From contig CALKZY010000016.1 in assembly GCA_938002965.1 (NCBI GenBank), positions 1 to 64,000 on the forward strand: DNA of 64,000 bases, read 5' to 3'. The notes under the pieces are model-generated. The model did no database searches. It was not told the DNA's origin and was given only the letters and a program-made list of their open reading frames with translations. Position numbers and translations under genes: made by a program. Positions 26,056 through 35,600 of this stretch are shown here, piece after piece. Source of the stretch: an uncultured Acidimicrobiales bacterium. GTDB taxonomy: Bacteria; Actinomycetota; Acidimicrobiia; Acidimicrobiales; SZUA-35. Positions within the stretch are counted from its first letter, which is position 1. Each line of letters begins with the position of its first letter.

Positions 26056-26174
26056 TGGTGCATTATTGCGAAGGCCTGTGACGGCGTTGCTGCATGGCCA
26101 GTCAGCAGAGTGGGTGTCACGGTGTGCGCCACTCAGAGTTCACGACGACTAATCGGGCAGGGTACGGTCCAGGA

Positions 26175-26933
26175 GTGAACGATGCTGTGGAGCCGATTTT
26201 GTGCGACGCGTCGAGTGCGCCGCTGGCCAGAGTCGTCATAGTGCACGGAGCACTCGATCGAGCCATGGCCTTTCGTCGTGTCCTGCAACGGCTGCATGAG
26301 TACGACGTCACCGTGTATGACCGGCGAGGCTATGGAGCTGCCGTCGGGTTGACTCCCGCTACGTCGATCGACGACCACGTCGCCGACCTCATTGCCGTGC
26401 TCGATGAACGGCCAACTGTCGTGATCGGGCATTCGATGGGCGGCTCTATTGCCATGTTGGCCGCAGCCTCTAGACCCGATTTGGTTCAGGCGCTTGGCGT
26501 CTTCGAACCGCCTCTTCCAGGAGTCACCCTGCCGACCGATGATGCGCCTACGTCAGCCAGCATTCCTGAAGACGATGAGCATCTGGTGCGTTGGATGTAC
26601 CGGCGAGTAGTGGGGAAGTCGGCGTTTGCGGGCATGAACGCTCGTGCGCAACGGACGCTGGTTGGCGAAGCGCCAGCGCTTCGGACCGACGTCGAGAGCG
26701 TTCGCGACGAGGCCAAACCCTTCGACCCAACTGCAGTTTCCGTGCCAACAGTCATCGGTTACGGAGCGGATTCGGCGCCCCGCCATAAGGCCCGGGCAGA
26801 GTGGCTCGCCGAAGAGATCCCCAACTCGACGCTGTTCGAAGCTCCAGGCGCACAACACGGCTGTCACCGATCACACCCTGAACTGTTTGCGAAGTTTGTA
26901 ATCCAGGCCGCCAGTTTGGCCGCCACCGACTAG
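26175..26933 (+). CDS. Alpha/beta hydrolase
   Basis: The 252-residue product from GTG 26175 has HGALDRA (oxyanion), DRRGYG, the serine elbow GHSMGGS, and a C-terminal GAQHGCH with the catalytic His. These define a serine alpha/beta hydrolase; the substrate is unknown. The frame is open upstream to 26094, but the added residues look non-conserved. Confidence 0.85.
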   Translation: MNDAVEPILCDASSAPLARVVIVHGALDRAMAFRRVLQRLHEYDVTVYDRRGYGAAVGLTPATSIDDHVADLIAVLDERPTVVIGHSMGGSIAMLAAASRPDLVQALGVFEPPLPGVTLPTDDAPTSASIPEDDEHLVRWMYRRVVGKSAFAGMNARAQRTLVGEAPALRTDVESVRDEAKPFDPTAVSVPTVIGYGADSAPRHKARAEWLAEEIPNSTLFEAPGAQHGCHRSHPELFAKFVIQAASLAATD

Positions 26934-26989
26934 GAGTTCGTTAGTGGAGTTGGCAACGGTGACGTGTGAGTCTTGAAGTAATTGGAGCT

Positions 26990-27128
26990 ACTCACTCGCG
27001 CAAATCGGTGACGAAGACTTCGCGTGTTCGATGTGTTCCGACTCGAGGACGGACTCATCGTTGAGCACTGGGACACCATGGAACCGCTGCCGCGTGGAGC
27101 GGCATTGGTAAACCAGGGCAAGTTCTAG
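26990..27128 (+). pseudogene. SnoaL-like / NTF2-fold C-terminal remnant
   Basis: The frame ending at TAG 27126-27128 reads FDVFRLEDGLIVEHWDTMEP, a standard SnoaL-like ending. The N-terminal two thirds are missing. Confidence 0.6.
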
Positions 27129-27136
27129 CCGCCGGG

Positions 27137-27542
27137 TCACCATCCCTGCTCATCGGCGTGCTTCGCCGACGTGGGCTTGGGGGAGCAAGACCAAAGAGCC
27201 TCATCAGTCCGCAAAGTCATCCGGCTTTTCGCCGGAATCTGCCCCGTTTCGACTTCGGAGTGCAGAAGCTTCAGGACCTCGCCCCAAGCCTGCGCCGTCT
27301 TGGTCCCCGTTGCAAGAGCATCGGTCCAACCGGAATGGGTGAGCGTGACTCGACAGCCTCCGTCTTCCTCCACCAGGTCCCACGCGGACGTTCAGAGCAA
27401 CAGACGCTCTGCGACACGCATGATCGGACAACGCCGTCGGATGCCAAGCAGCATGGCAAAAGATGCCGGACGAACCGTCCACGGCCAGCATCAAACCCCA
27501 CGTCAACGTGTGTCGGAACGCCTCAAGGTTGTGTCGCGCCAT
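27137..27542 (-). pseudogene. SRPBCC / AHSA1-like gene remnant
   Basis: The C-terminal half is readable from 27373 as EEDGGCRVTLTHSGWTDALA, WGEVLKLLHSEVETGQIPAK. Upstream the frame changes more than once around 27380-27540 and no clean start exists. Confidence 0.55.
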
Positions 27543-27562
27543 ATTACGGGTTTAACCGGCTC

Positions 27563-28453
27563 TCAAGCTGAAGGGTCGAGCAACGCCCAGAACGCGTTGA
27601 CTAGCGGGTTTTTGAGATGGCGTTGCAGGGTGAAGAGCCCGAGATCGTAGGGGGCCAGCGCAGGTTTCACGTCGAGCACCCGCACGCGGGCCGCATGTGG
27701 GCTGTTGTCGAGCACGATCTTTGGCACCACCCCGACCCCCAATCCCAAGCTGATCATGCTGACGATGGCCTCGTTGCCTGCTACTTGGGCATAGATCTGT
27801 GGGGTGACGCCGCGCGACCCGAACCAGGCATCCACGCGCTCGCGGGCAATTCCGCCGGCGGCGAGGATCATTGGAATGTTCTGCCAGTCGGTGGTCTTGG
27901 CTGGCGTGAACTGGGCGTTGGGCATCTCGGTGGATTCCTTTGGCGCAACAAACACCAGCGGTGACTCGGCGATGGGCTTGAACAGAACTCCGGCAGGAAG
28001 AGTCTCGGGGCGAGCCGCAATCGCCAGCTCTTCTTCCAGCGCCACGATGCGCTCGATGGCATGTTCGGGGTCGCCGGTCTGCAGCATGATCTCCACCCCC
28101 GGGTGGGCGGGGCGGAACCGGTTCAACAGGTCAACGAGAATGCTGTGGCTTGCAGTGACCGAGCAGTAGAGACTTATCTCGCCGGATAGCTGTTCTGCTG
28201 GATCGGTGAGGTCGTAACGGATCTGTTCCCACTGCTGCACCGCATCGCGGGCGTACCGCTGAAACGTGCGGCCTTCCGGAGTGAGTGCCACCGTTCGATT
28301 GTCACGGTCGAACAAGACGGTGTTGAGTTCGGTTTCCAACTGACGAATGTTGCGCGACAGCGCCGAGGTGCTGATGTTTGCTTTCGCGCTAGCGCGCCCA
28401 AAGTGCAGGGTTTCGCTGAGCACGATGAAGTGCTTGAGCGTTCGGATGTCCAT
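27563..28453 (-). CDS. ilvY: LysR-type activator IlvY
   Basis: The 296-residue product has the LysR HTH ([20 protein letters not shown], then [16 protein letters not shown]) and a co-inducer domain with [41 protein letters not shown], close in order and wording to enterobacterial IlvY. It is divergent from ilvC, as in E. coli, where IlvY activates ilvC with acetolactate. The operator-like repeat at 28507-28529 fits. IlvY is not typical of actinobacteria. Confidence 0.88.
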   Translation of the reverse strand: MDIRTLKHFIVLSETLHFGRASAKANISTSALSRNIRQLETELNTVLFDRDNRTVALTPEGRTFQRYARDAVQQWEQIRYDLTDPAEQLSGEISLYCSVTASHSILVDLLNRFRPAHPGVEIMLQTGDPEHAIERIVALEEELAIAARPETLPAGVLFKPIAESPLVFVAPKESTEMPNAQFTPAKTTDWQNIPMILAAGGIARERVDAWFGSRGVTPQIYAQVAGNEAIVSMISLGLGVGVVPKIVLDNSPHAARVRVLDVKPALAPYDLGLFTLQRHLKNPLVNAFWALLDPSA

Positions 28454-28506
28454 ACGTTGAGTATGGCGGAGCTTGGATCAGGTGTTGTAAAGAACGGGAC
28501 ACCGTG

Positions 28507-28529
28507 TTGCAAATATGTCAATTTGCGAA
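28507..28529. promoter_or_regulatory. IlvY-type operator between ilvY and ilvC
   Basis: TTGCAAAT (28507-28514) and ATTTGCGAA (28521-28529) are inverted around six bases, with one mismatch. The TTGCAA core is the known motif of IlvY operators in E. coli. Confidence 0.6.
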
Positions 28530-28599
28530 ATGCTCGGCCGCAGCTAGAGTTTCCCTGTTCACAGGTTGCTGTTCCCCCATCGAAACTGAAAGCCGGACC

Positions 28600-30072
28600 A
28601 TGGCCAATTACTTCAATACTCTTCCCTTGCGCTTGCAACTCGCTGAGCTGGCCAAGTGTCGCTTCATGCACCTCGACGAGTTCACCGAAGGTGTCGACGC
28701 CTTGAAGGGCAAGAAGATGGTCGTAATAGGTTGTGGCGCTCAGGGTCTCAACCAGGGCCTGAACCTTCGAGACAGCGGCCTCGACGTGTCCTACGCCCTG
28801 CGCGACGCTGCCATTTCCGAGCAGCGCCAGTCGTGGAAGAACGCTACGGAGAACGGGTTTACTGTCGGCACGTATGAGGAATTGCTTCCGACCGCTGACG
28901 TGGTTTTGAATCTCACGCCCGACAAGCAGCACACCAACGTCGTGAACACCATCATGCCGATGATGAAGCAGGGCGCGTGTCTGTCCTATTCACACGGCTT
29001 CAACATTGTTGAAGAGGGCATGCAGGTACGCGACGACATCACCGTCATCATGGTCGCCCCGAAGTGCCCGGGCTCTGAGGTGCGTGCCGAATACGTCCGC
29101 GGGTTTGGCGTCCCGACCCTCATTGCCGTTCACGAAGACAACGACCCAAATGGCGAAGGGCTCGCTCTGGCCAAGGCCTACGCCGTCGGGACTGGCGGCC
29201 ACAAAGCCGGTGTGCTCATGTCCTCGTTCATTGCCGAGGTCAAGTCCGATCTCATGGGCGAACAGACCATTTTGTGCGGCATGCTGCAAACCGGCTCACT
29301 CTTGTGCTTCGACAAGATGGTCGAAGAGGGCGTCGAGCCAGGCTATGCCTCGAAGCTCATTCAGTACGGCTGGGAAACCGTCACCGAAGCGCTCAAGTAC
29401 GGCGGCGTCACCAACATGATGGACCGCCTGTCGAACCCGGCCAAGATCCGTGCCTTCGATCTCGCAGAAGAGATGAAGGACATCATGCGTCCGCTCTACG
29501 GCAAGCACCAGGACGACATCATGACCGGCACGTTCTCGGCCGGAATGATGGAGGACTGGGCCAACGACGACGCCAAGCTGCTCGGCTGGCGTGCCGACAC
29601 CGCCGAGACCGCGTTCGAAAAGACCGAAGCCGGTGACGTTGAGATATCCGAACAGGAATACTTCGACAATGGCATCCTCATGGTCGCCATGGTGAAAGCC
29701 GGCGTCGAGCTTGCATTCGAAACCATGACCGCAGCGGGCATCATCGCTGACTCCGCCTACTACGAGTCACTGCACGAGACGCCGCTCATCGCCAACACCA
29801 TTGCTCGCAAGAAGCTGTATGAGATGAACGCAACCATCTCCGACACCGCTGAGTACGGCTGCTATCTGTACAACCACGCATGTGTCCCACTGCTGGGTGA
29901 CTTCATGAAGGACATTAAGAGTGATGTCATCGGCAAGGGCCTCGAGCTCGACGACACCGGCGTCGACAACGCACGCCTGATCGAAGTGAACGCAGCCATT
30001 CGCAGTCACCCGGTTGAACAAATCGGTGGCGTCTTGCGCGGCCACATGGCTGACATGAAGCGAATCGTCTAA
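28600..30072 (+). CDS. ilvC: Ketol-acid reductoisomerase, class II
   Basis: The 490-residue product opens [20 protein letters not shown] and shows [20 protein letters not shown] (NADPH fold), LTPDKQH, SHGFNI, VAPKCPG and ERAS-type knot segments ([25 protein letters not shown]). Length and sequence are those of the long class II enzyme of E. coli, not the 330-residue class I form usual in actinobacteria. It converts acetolactate to dihydroxy-isovalerate in valine, leucine and isoleucine synthesis. Start ATG 28600. Confidence 0.95.
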   Translation: MANYFNTLPLRLQLAELAKCRFMHLDEFTEGVDALKGKKMVVIGCGAQGLNQGLNLRDSGLDVSYALRDAAISEQRQSWKNATENGFTVGTYEELLPTADVVLNLTPDKQHTNVVNTIMPMMKQGACLSYSHGFNIVEEGMQVRDDITVIMVAPKCPGSEVRAEYVRGFGVPTLIAVHEDNDPNGEGLALAKAYAVGTGGHKAGVLMSSFIAEVKSDLMGEQTILCGMLQTGSLLCFDKMVEEGVEPGYASKLIQYGWETVTEALKYGGVTNMMDRLSNPAKIRAFDLAEEMKDIMRPLYGKHQDDIMTGTFSAGMMEDWANDDAKLLGWRADTAETAFEKTEAGDVEISEQEYFDNGILMVAMVKAGVELAFETMTAAGIIADSAYYESLHETPLIANTIARKKLYEMNATISDTAEYGCYLYNHACVPLLGDFMKDIKSDVIGKGLELDDTGVDNARLIEVNAAIRSHPVEQIGGVLRGHMADMKRIV

Positions 30073-30087
30073 CTCGTCGCACTCGTT

Positions 30088-31584
30088 GTGACCGATAGAG
30101 CCAGCATCATCCTGGATGATCTGACCGTCGACTTCGACGGGCACTTTCAGCTCAACAACATCAATTGGGTCATCGAGCCGGGCCAGCACTGGCTGATTGC
30201 CGGAGCGAACGGTTCAGGCAAGTCCGCGCTCGCCGCCATTCTGGCGGGCGAGGGCGACCACCTTTCTGGAACGTTGTCGGGCCTGCCTGGCAGTGATTCG
30301 CTGCGAGGCAGTGATTCGCAGCAAAGCCGTAATTCGCTGCAGGGCAGTGGCTCGCTGCAAGGCAGTGTGGCGCTTGTGTCGTATGAACGCCAGGCCGAGC
30401 TCATCGCCGCCGAACTACGCAAAGACGACGCCGACATTCTCGACGTGATCTCCGAGGGCACGCCAGTGGCGGAGATCATTGCCGAGGTCTGCCTCGACGA
30501 TGACCTTGCTCAGACGCTGGTGGCAACGTTGGGCTTGGACCCATTGATGGACCGGTCCTTCCGCAAGTTGTCGACGGGGGAGACCCGAAAGGTCATGCTC
30601 ATCCGAGCGCTGACGAGCCGCCCTGAACTTCTGGTTCTGGATGAACCATTTGATGGTCTCGATCATGACTCGCTGCAGTGGTTGCAGGATTATCTCACAA
30701 CGCTGGCCGAGACCGCACCCATGGTGCTCGTCCTCAATCGGTTCGACGAATGCCCGGGCTTCATCACCCACGTCGCCTACGTCGACAACGGACAGCTCGT
30801 GCATCAGGTGGACCGGGCCGACGAGCGGGCCTATGACGACCTGCGTCAACTGCTTCACTTGAAGACGAGTGAACTCGAGGTGCCGATGGCCGATCCGGCT
30901 ATTGCCCTGGCGCCCCTGAACGGTGACGAGCCTCTGGTTCGGTTAACCCGAGCGACCGTTCGATACACCGACAACACGGTCTTCGACAACCTCGACTGGA
31001 CCATCGAACCCAACCAACATTGGCAGGTGACAGGGCCGAACGGCAGCGGCAAGACCTGTCTGCTTTCGCTGATCACCGGTGATCACCCTCAGTGCTACGT
31101 CAACGACATCAACGTCTTCGGTTTCCAGCGCGGCACCGGCGAGAGCATCTGGCAGATCAAGCAATACATCGGCTACGTTTCCACCGCCCTGCAATGGGAG
31201 TACCGGGTTAGTACCAGCCTGAGAAACGTGATCATCTCGGGCTTCTACGACAGCATTGGCCTGTACTCCAAAAGCACCGACATCCAGAAGGCTATTGCCG
31301 ATGACTGGCTGGCGGTACTCGGGATGACTGGACGGGCCGACGAGCCATTCAACGGGCTGTCGTTCGGCGAGCAGCGCCTGGCGCTCATCGCCCGTGCGAT
31401 GGTGAAACACCCACCGCTGTTGATCCTCGACGAACCGTGTTTGGGACTCGACGACATGAACCGTCAGTTGGTGCTGGCGTTGATCGAGCGCATCTGTGGC
31501 TCGGGCGAGACCACCGTGCTCTATGTGAATCACCGTTTGGAAGATCGCATCCAAGGGATCGACAACCACCTCGCCCTTAGTTAG
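30088..31584 (+). CDS. modF: ModF-type dual ABC ATPase
   Basis: The 498-residue product holds two ABC cassettes: Walker A GANGSGKS (39-46) and GPNGSGKT (about 317-324), signatures LSTGE and LSFGEQ, Walker B LLVLDEP and LLILDEP. The second half resembles ModF/PhrA of enterobacteria, associated with molybdate uptake, including DEPCLGLDDMNRQLV. No permease is adjacent. GTG 30088 is 16 bases after ilvC, so likely co-transcribed. A Ser/Gly/Gln repeat sits between Walker A and signature of the first cassette. Confidence 0.82.
   Translation: MTDRASIILDDLTVDFDGHFQLNNINWVIEPGQHWLIAGANGSGKSALAAILAGEGDHLSGTLSGLPGSDSLRGSDSQQSRNSLQGSGSLQGSVALVSYERQAELIAAELRKDDADILDVISEGTPVAEIIAEVCLDDDLAQTLVATLGLDPLMDRSFRKLSTGETRKVMLIRALTSRPELLVLDEPFDGLDHDSLQWLQDYLTTLAETAPMVLVLNRFDECPGFITHVAYVDNGQLVHQVDRADERAYDDLRQLLHLKTSELEVPMADPAIALAPLNGDEPLVRLTRATVRYTDNTVFDNLDWTIEPNQHWQVTGPNGSGKTCLLSLITGDHPQCYVNDINVFGFQRGTGESIWQIKQYIGYVSTALQWEYRVSTSLRNVIISGFYDSIGLYSKSTDIQKAIADDWLAVLGMTGRADEPFNGLSFGEQRLALIARAMVKHPPLLILDEPCLGLDDMNRQLVLALIERICGSGETTVLYVNHRLEDRIQGIDNHLALS
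30289..30372 (+). repeat. 18-bp in-frame tandem repeat in modF
   Basis: Four units of 18 bases (30289-30306, 30307-30324, 30325-30342, 30343-30360) plus a 12-base partial, consensus GGCAGTGATTCGCTGCAA, encode GSDSLR-like hexapeptides. Units differ at a few positions. The repeat adds about 28 residues to the first ATPase domain. Confidence 0.85.
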
Positions 31585-31696
31585 CGCGCATCGCGGCTGT
31601 CGTGGTGTGCGGCCCAGGTGACGAAAAGCGCACCGACCGTCGTGATGATCGGGGCGGTTGCGGGAAACGTCAAACGCGGTAGCTACTGTTTTGGAC

Positions 31697-32335
31697 GTGT
31701 CTGCGGATCCCCTGCTTGCCGAACAGATCGCCTACTACCGTGCGATTGCCAACGAGTACCAGGACCACTACATCGAGGCTCCAGGCGCCCAACGACAAAT
31801 TGATGCGTTCAACAAGTTTGATATAAGGGGTGATGTTCTAGAGCTGACCTGCGGGCAGGGGCAGTGGACAGAGCAGCTCGTCGGACGGGCGTCCTCGGTC
31901 ACCGTCGTCGAGGCTTCCCCCGAGATGATCACTCTGGCAAAGGGCCGGGTTGGGGAGGCGAGTGTGCGCTTCATCCAAGCTGACCTGTTCTCCTGGCAGT
32001 CAGACCAGCGTTACGACACCGTGTTCTTCGGGTACTGGCTCTCGCACGTACCAGAGGAGCGCTTTCAGACCTTTTGGCAACTCGTAGCCGACGCCGTCCG
32101 ACCCGATGGTTGGGTGTTCTTCGTTGACGACAACTACCGCACCGAGGCAGAGCTAATCGAAGGTCCTGGGTCCTCAGTCGTTGAACGTCGGCTCAACGAC
32201 GGGACCAAGTTTCGAGCAATCAAGGTTCCATACGATGCCAGCGGGCTCGAGCGCCGACTCCAAGAGCTGCTTTGGGATGTCACAGTGGAGGAGTCCGGTC
32301 CCTTCTACTGGGGCACAGCTAGACCCCAGAACTAG
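31697..32335 (+). CDS. Class I SAM-dependent methyltransferase
   Basis: The 212-residue product has motif I VLELTCGQGQWTEQL, a motif II acidic strand (SVTVVEASPEM), and FIQADLFSW, all SAM-binding landmarks. GTG 31697 starts VSADPLLAEQIAYYRAIANE, typical of this subfamily; an in-frame TTG at 31658 is less likely. Target unknown. Confidence 0.82.
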   Translation: MSADPLLAEQIAYYRAIANEYQDHYIEAPGAQRQIDAFNKFDIRGDVLELTCGQGQWTEQLVGRASSVTVVEASPEMITLAKGRVGEASVRFIQADLFSWQSDQRYDTVFFGYWLSHVPEERFQTFWQLVADAVRPDGWVFFVDDNYRTEAELIEGPGSSVVERRLNDGTKFRAIKVPYDASGLERRLQELLWDVTVEESGPFYWGTARPQN

Positions 32336-32384
32336 TCCGAAGTGTCACCGCCAATGGTCCGGCACCATCTCGAGCCAGGCCGAT

Positions 32385-33002
32385 CTAGCAGACATGATCA
32401 TGAGGGCGTGGCGAGTCTTGGATTGTCGACAACAGCTGATAGCCGAGGGGCAATGGTCGGATGAGTCGGCCATCGTTAGATGTTGACGGGCATCTGATGG
32501 TTGGCGATGAGACGCGATAGGTGCAATCGGGGCCATCGGCAATCGCACCCACGACGAGTAAGACGCCGCCCAGCATGGAGATCGGTGAGAACTTAAGAAT
32601 GCCCTTGATCGTTGCTGGGTCGCCGCGGAGGCTTCCTAGCATCAGGAATGCACCCAGCTGGGTCATGATCAAATAGGGCACGGCTACCCACAACCCATCG
32701 CCCTCGAACGCGTTTGGCACCGAGTAAGCCATCACGAACGTAGATGCCATGGCCAAAAGCATGACGATGCGCCGCCATCGAGGTTCGAAGTCGACGAGGT
32801 TCACACCCCACGTGCACCCCGACCAGCCCCACCACAGCACGCCGAGCAGAATGGCCGCTCTGGCAGCACCGCCCCACGTCAGATCATGGGCAAGCGTCCA
32901 CACCACTTGGGTGATCGCAAACACAAAGACCAGGTCGAAGAAGAGCTTGAGTGTACTTGCTCCTTTGTGTTTGGTCAGGTGGTCTTCTTGTGTATCGGAC
33001 AT
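32385..33002 (-). pseudogene. LtrA-family membrane protein, 3'-truncated
   Basis: From ATG 33002 the product reads KLFFDLVFVFAITQVVWTLA with four or more membrane helices, the low-temperature requirement A family, normally about 350-400 residues. After about residue 160 (GAIADGP) the sequence becomes non-hydrophobic and unrelated, ending at 32385. The 3' half is therefore missing. Confidence 0.75.
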
Positions 33003-33035
33003 GCTCAAGCCTCTCCCTGGTAGCGGCGAGTTCTG

Positions 33036-33671
33036 CTAGTCGACGTAGGTAACGAGCGCTTCGGTGGACTTGCGAACTTTGGGCATTGGGGCCAGCCAGT
33101 CGGCGTCTGGATTCCGGTAGCCAAGTGGGAGAAGTACAACTGAGCCCAGTCCGCGTTCGGTGAGGCCGAGGATCTCGTCGACTCCGGTTGGGTCGAATCC
33201 CTCCATTGGGGTGCTGTCGACCTCGAGGTCGGCGGCGGCGAGCATGGCGAAGCCAAGGGCGATGTAAGCCTGGCGCGCCGCGTGGGCGTGGTTGGTCTCC
33301 GCGTCGCGTGGTAGCAGCATTGACTTGAGGTTGTCGTAATAGCCATCGATCAACGGAAGGTCGCCGCGGGCAGCCTTGTTCAGTTGCACGACCTCGTCGA
33401 TGCGCTCGTCGGTGTAGTTGTTCCAGGCGGCAAACACGAGGAGGTGCGAGCTATCGGTGATCGGCGATTGATCGAACGCCACCTGCCGGAGCTGACTCTT
33501 GACGTCGGGGTTCGTCACGACAATCAGTTCGAATGGCTGCGTGCCGCTTGAGGTCGGCGCCATGCGCACCGCTTCGACGATGGCATCGACTTTGTCTTGA
33601 GAGACCGATTGGGTCGGGTTCATTGCTTTGGTGGCGTAACGCCAGTTCAGCAGGTCCGCGATGTTGGTCAT
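33036..33671 (-). CDS. Nitroreductase-family flavoprotein
   Basis: The 211-residue product has the N-terminal RYATKAMNPTQSVS, RMAPTSSGTQPFELIVV (FMN phosphate contacts) and GLGSVVLLPLGYRNPDADW, as in NfsB-like NAD(P)H reductases. Start ATG 33671. It follows hchA on the same strand by 23 bases; both may respond to electrophile stress. Confidence 0.88.
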   Translation of the reverse strand: MTNIADLLNWRYATKAMNPTQSVSQDKVDAIVEAVRMAPTSSGTQPFELIVVTNPDVKSQLRQVAFDQSPITDSSHLLVFAAWNNYTDERIDEVVQLNKAARGDLPLIDGYYDNLKSMLLPRDAETNHAHAARQAYIALGFAMLAAADLEVDSTPMEGFDPTGVDEILGLTERGLGSVVLLPLGYRNPDADWLAPMPKVRKSTEALVTYVD

Positions 33672-33694
33672 GTGGTTGGTTCCATTTCTTGGGG

Positions 33695-34564
33695 TTACCA
33701 GTTGTTCTTTTGGGCGTGTTCGAGAAGGGTCGTGGCAGCCAGTTCGCCGAGTGCGTCTGCGGCTTGGGGGCTGGCGCCGGAAATGAGCCTGCGGTCGAGG
33801 CACACGCTGTCATCGGCTTTCTTGTTGATGATGGTGGCGCCGTGGCCCTCGAGTCGTTCGCTCATTGGCCACGGCATGTGTCCGGGCATGTAGCCGATCA
33901 TTGGCGTTTGCCTATCGACCGCATGTGGGAATGCCGCCATCTTGTAGCCGTCATAGAGGAACGGCTGGTGGTCGACTGTCGTGGCCAGCAGTGCGGCTGG
34001 CCCGTGGCACACGCTGATGGTGAAGAGATCGTTCTCATGAGCCCAGCGCAAAAGGGTGTCGACGTTGCGGTCTTCAGGGAGGCCAAGCATCGCTCCATGT
34101 CCACCTGGCAAGTACGCGGCGGCGTACTTCTCGGGTTGATCGAGTGCGCTTGCGACCACGTCGCCAAGGCTCCGCGGGTTCTCGAACGACGAACGGTATT
34201 CGTTGTGTAGTGCAACGACGTCGGCGTCTTCGCTAGGGAAGGCCCACATCTCGAGAGCGACCGGGGCGCCTGTTGGTGTCGCGATCTCAAACTCGAAACC
34301 GGCCTCGCGGAGGTGGAGCATGGGGACCAGTGTCTCGACGGGGTGGTTGCCGGTAGAGAACTTCTTTCCATTGGCCATCGTCATGTTCTTCTGCTCGGTG
34401 GCGATGACAAGGATCTTGGTGCGGCGGCCGACATAGCTCGTGTAGTGCTTCTTGCTGTAGTCGGTCGTCGGTGACGTTGTGACCCGAAGAGCGAACTTGG
34501 ATGGACGGAACGAACCGTCGGGTTCAATCTGTGGCGCGAGGCCAAGCAACTTTCTCACGGGCAT
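33695..34564 (-). CDS. hchA: Protein/nucleic acid deglycase, Hsp31 (HchA) type
   Basis: The 289-residue product aligns well with E. coli HchA: KILVIATEQKN, FSTGNHPVETL with E77, LPGGHGAMLGLPE, and SVCHGPAALL with C186 and H187 as nucleophile and partner. The family repairs glyoxal adducts and acts as a holding chaperone. ATG 34564 is divergent from the TetR gene at 34667 across a repeat-rich operator. Confidence 0.9.
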   Translation of the reverse strand: MPVRKLLGLAPQIEPDGSFRPSKFALRVTTSPTTDYSKKHYTSYVGRRTKILVIATEQKNMTMANGKKFSTGNHPVETLVPMLHLREAGFEFEIATPTGAPVALEMWAFPSEDADVVALHNEYRSSFENPRSLGDVVASALDQPEKYAAAYLPGGHGAMLGLPEDRNVDTLLRWAHENDLFTISVCHGPAALLATTVDHQPFLYDGYKMAAFPHAVDRQTPMIGYMPGHMPWPMSERLEGHGATIINKKADDSVCLDRRLISGASPQAADALGELAATTLLEHAQKNNW

Positions 34565-34583
34565 CTCCGATGGTGATCTAACT

Positions 34584-34649
34584 AACCAGTTGGTTGGTTG
34601 GTTGGTTAATGTACAGGTCGTCGCCATCGGTACCAACCACCTAGTTGGT
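34584..34649. promoter_or_regulatory. Repeat operators between hchA and tetR
   Basis: ACCAAC (34632-34637) and GTTGGT (34644-34649) form an inverted repeat. A second arm pair AACCA/TGGTT lies at 34584-34595, followed by tandem GGTT units to about 34608. Both sets share the AACCA half-site, so the TetR product may bind cooperatively and control both genes. Confidence 0.6.
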
Positions 34650-34666
34650 TCGCTAGCCTTGAATGC

Positions 34667-35224
34667 ATGGCTCCGAGGGATGCAGAAGCAACTAAGGCAC
34701 GAATTCTCGTGGCTGCCGTTGCCGCATTCGCTGAACAAGGCTATTCGGGAGCTCGCGTCGACCGCATTGCCGACGCGGCGAAGTGCAACAAGAGCATGAT
34801 CTACAGCTACTTCGGCTGCAAAGAAGAGCTCTTCGACTCGGTGATCAACGCCGCAGTGGGCGATCTACACAAGTCCGTGCCGTTCACCCCCGACGATCTT
34901 CCTGGCTTTGCGGGCCGCCTGTTCGACTTTCTGGCCGCGCATCCCGCCGAAATCCGGATCGACGCTTGGCGGCGTCTCGAACGACCCTGCAACACGCCAT
35001 TCGAGCGCGAGGTCTTCGCCGGGAAGATCGCTGCACTCGACGAGGTTAGAGGTTCATCGGTGAAGAAACTGAGCTCGGCCGATCTGATCGTGCAAGTGAT
35101 CGCCATTGCGTGGACGTGGGTTACGACCCCTGAATCCCTCGGCTCGCTCGCTACCAGCGACGTCAAAGCTCAGCGCAAACAGGTCGTGCAGTCGGTCGAG
35201 CGGCTCTGCAACGAAATGCTCTGA
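34667..35224 (+). CDS. TetR-family regulator
   Basis: The 185-residue product has the TetR HTH: ARILVAAVAAFAEQGYSGAR, VDRIADAAKCNKSMIYSYFG, CKEELFDSVI. It is divergent from hchA and the nitroreductase, which it probably represses. Cys residues in the N-terminal domain (KCNKS, FGCKEE) could sense electrophiles, by inference. Confidence 0.88.
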   Translation: MAPRDAEATKARILVAAVAAFAEQGYSGARVDRIADAAKCNKSMIYSYFGCKEELFDSVINAAVGDLHKSVPFTPDDLPGFAGRLFDFLAAHPAEIRIDAWRRLERPCNTPFEREVFAGKIAALDEVRGSSVKKLSSADLIVQVIAIAWTWVTTPESLGSLATSDVKAQRKQVVQSVERLCNEML

Positions 35225-35289
35225 TCTGTAGGAATCCGCGGAGTCTTCCTGTGAAAGCCGCAGCGACTGAACCCTGGTCCAAACAAGAC

Positions 35290-35600
35290 CGACACGGCAC
35301 TTGGTGCTGATGGCATTGCAGCGTCGAGCTCAGCCATGCAGGCCGTGGGCTGTGTGGCTGCCCCGCATTTGCAACTCGAACAACTGCCCAGCAGGCATCG
35401 CAACCCAAAATCCCGAGCTTCGTGCTCGTCTTGTTGTCGACGCGGCAAGCCAACGCCTGGCGACATTCTTTGAAGCATCGACTGAGCTGATGCAGGTGAT
35501 GGCCCGAGCACGTGGCCACGATCACCTCAGCAAGCTCGAAAAGCGAGAGCTCGCCACGTGGGGCGACCAGATGGCCAAGCTCGCTGGAGTCCGGGGACCT
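35290..35600 (+). pseudogene. Glutamate synthase-like (FMN) C-terminal fragment
   Basis: The frame gives TALGADGIAASSSAMQAVGC, shifts by one base near 35365, then RICNSNNCPAGIATQNPELR, ASTELMQVMARARGHDHLS. These are the iron-sulfur Cys cluster and end of GltS-type alpha-subunit-like proteins. The 5' three quarters are absent and the 3' end runs into the hydrolase gene. Confidence 0.7.
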
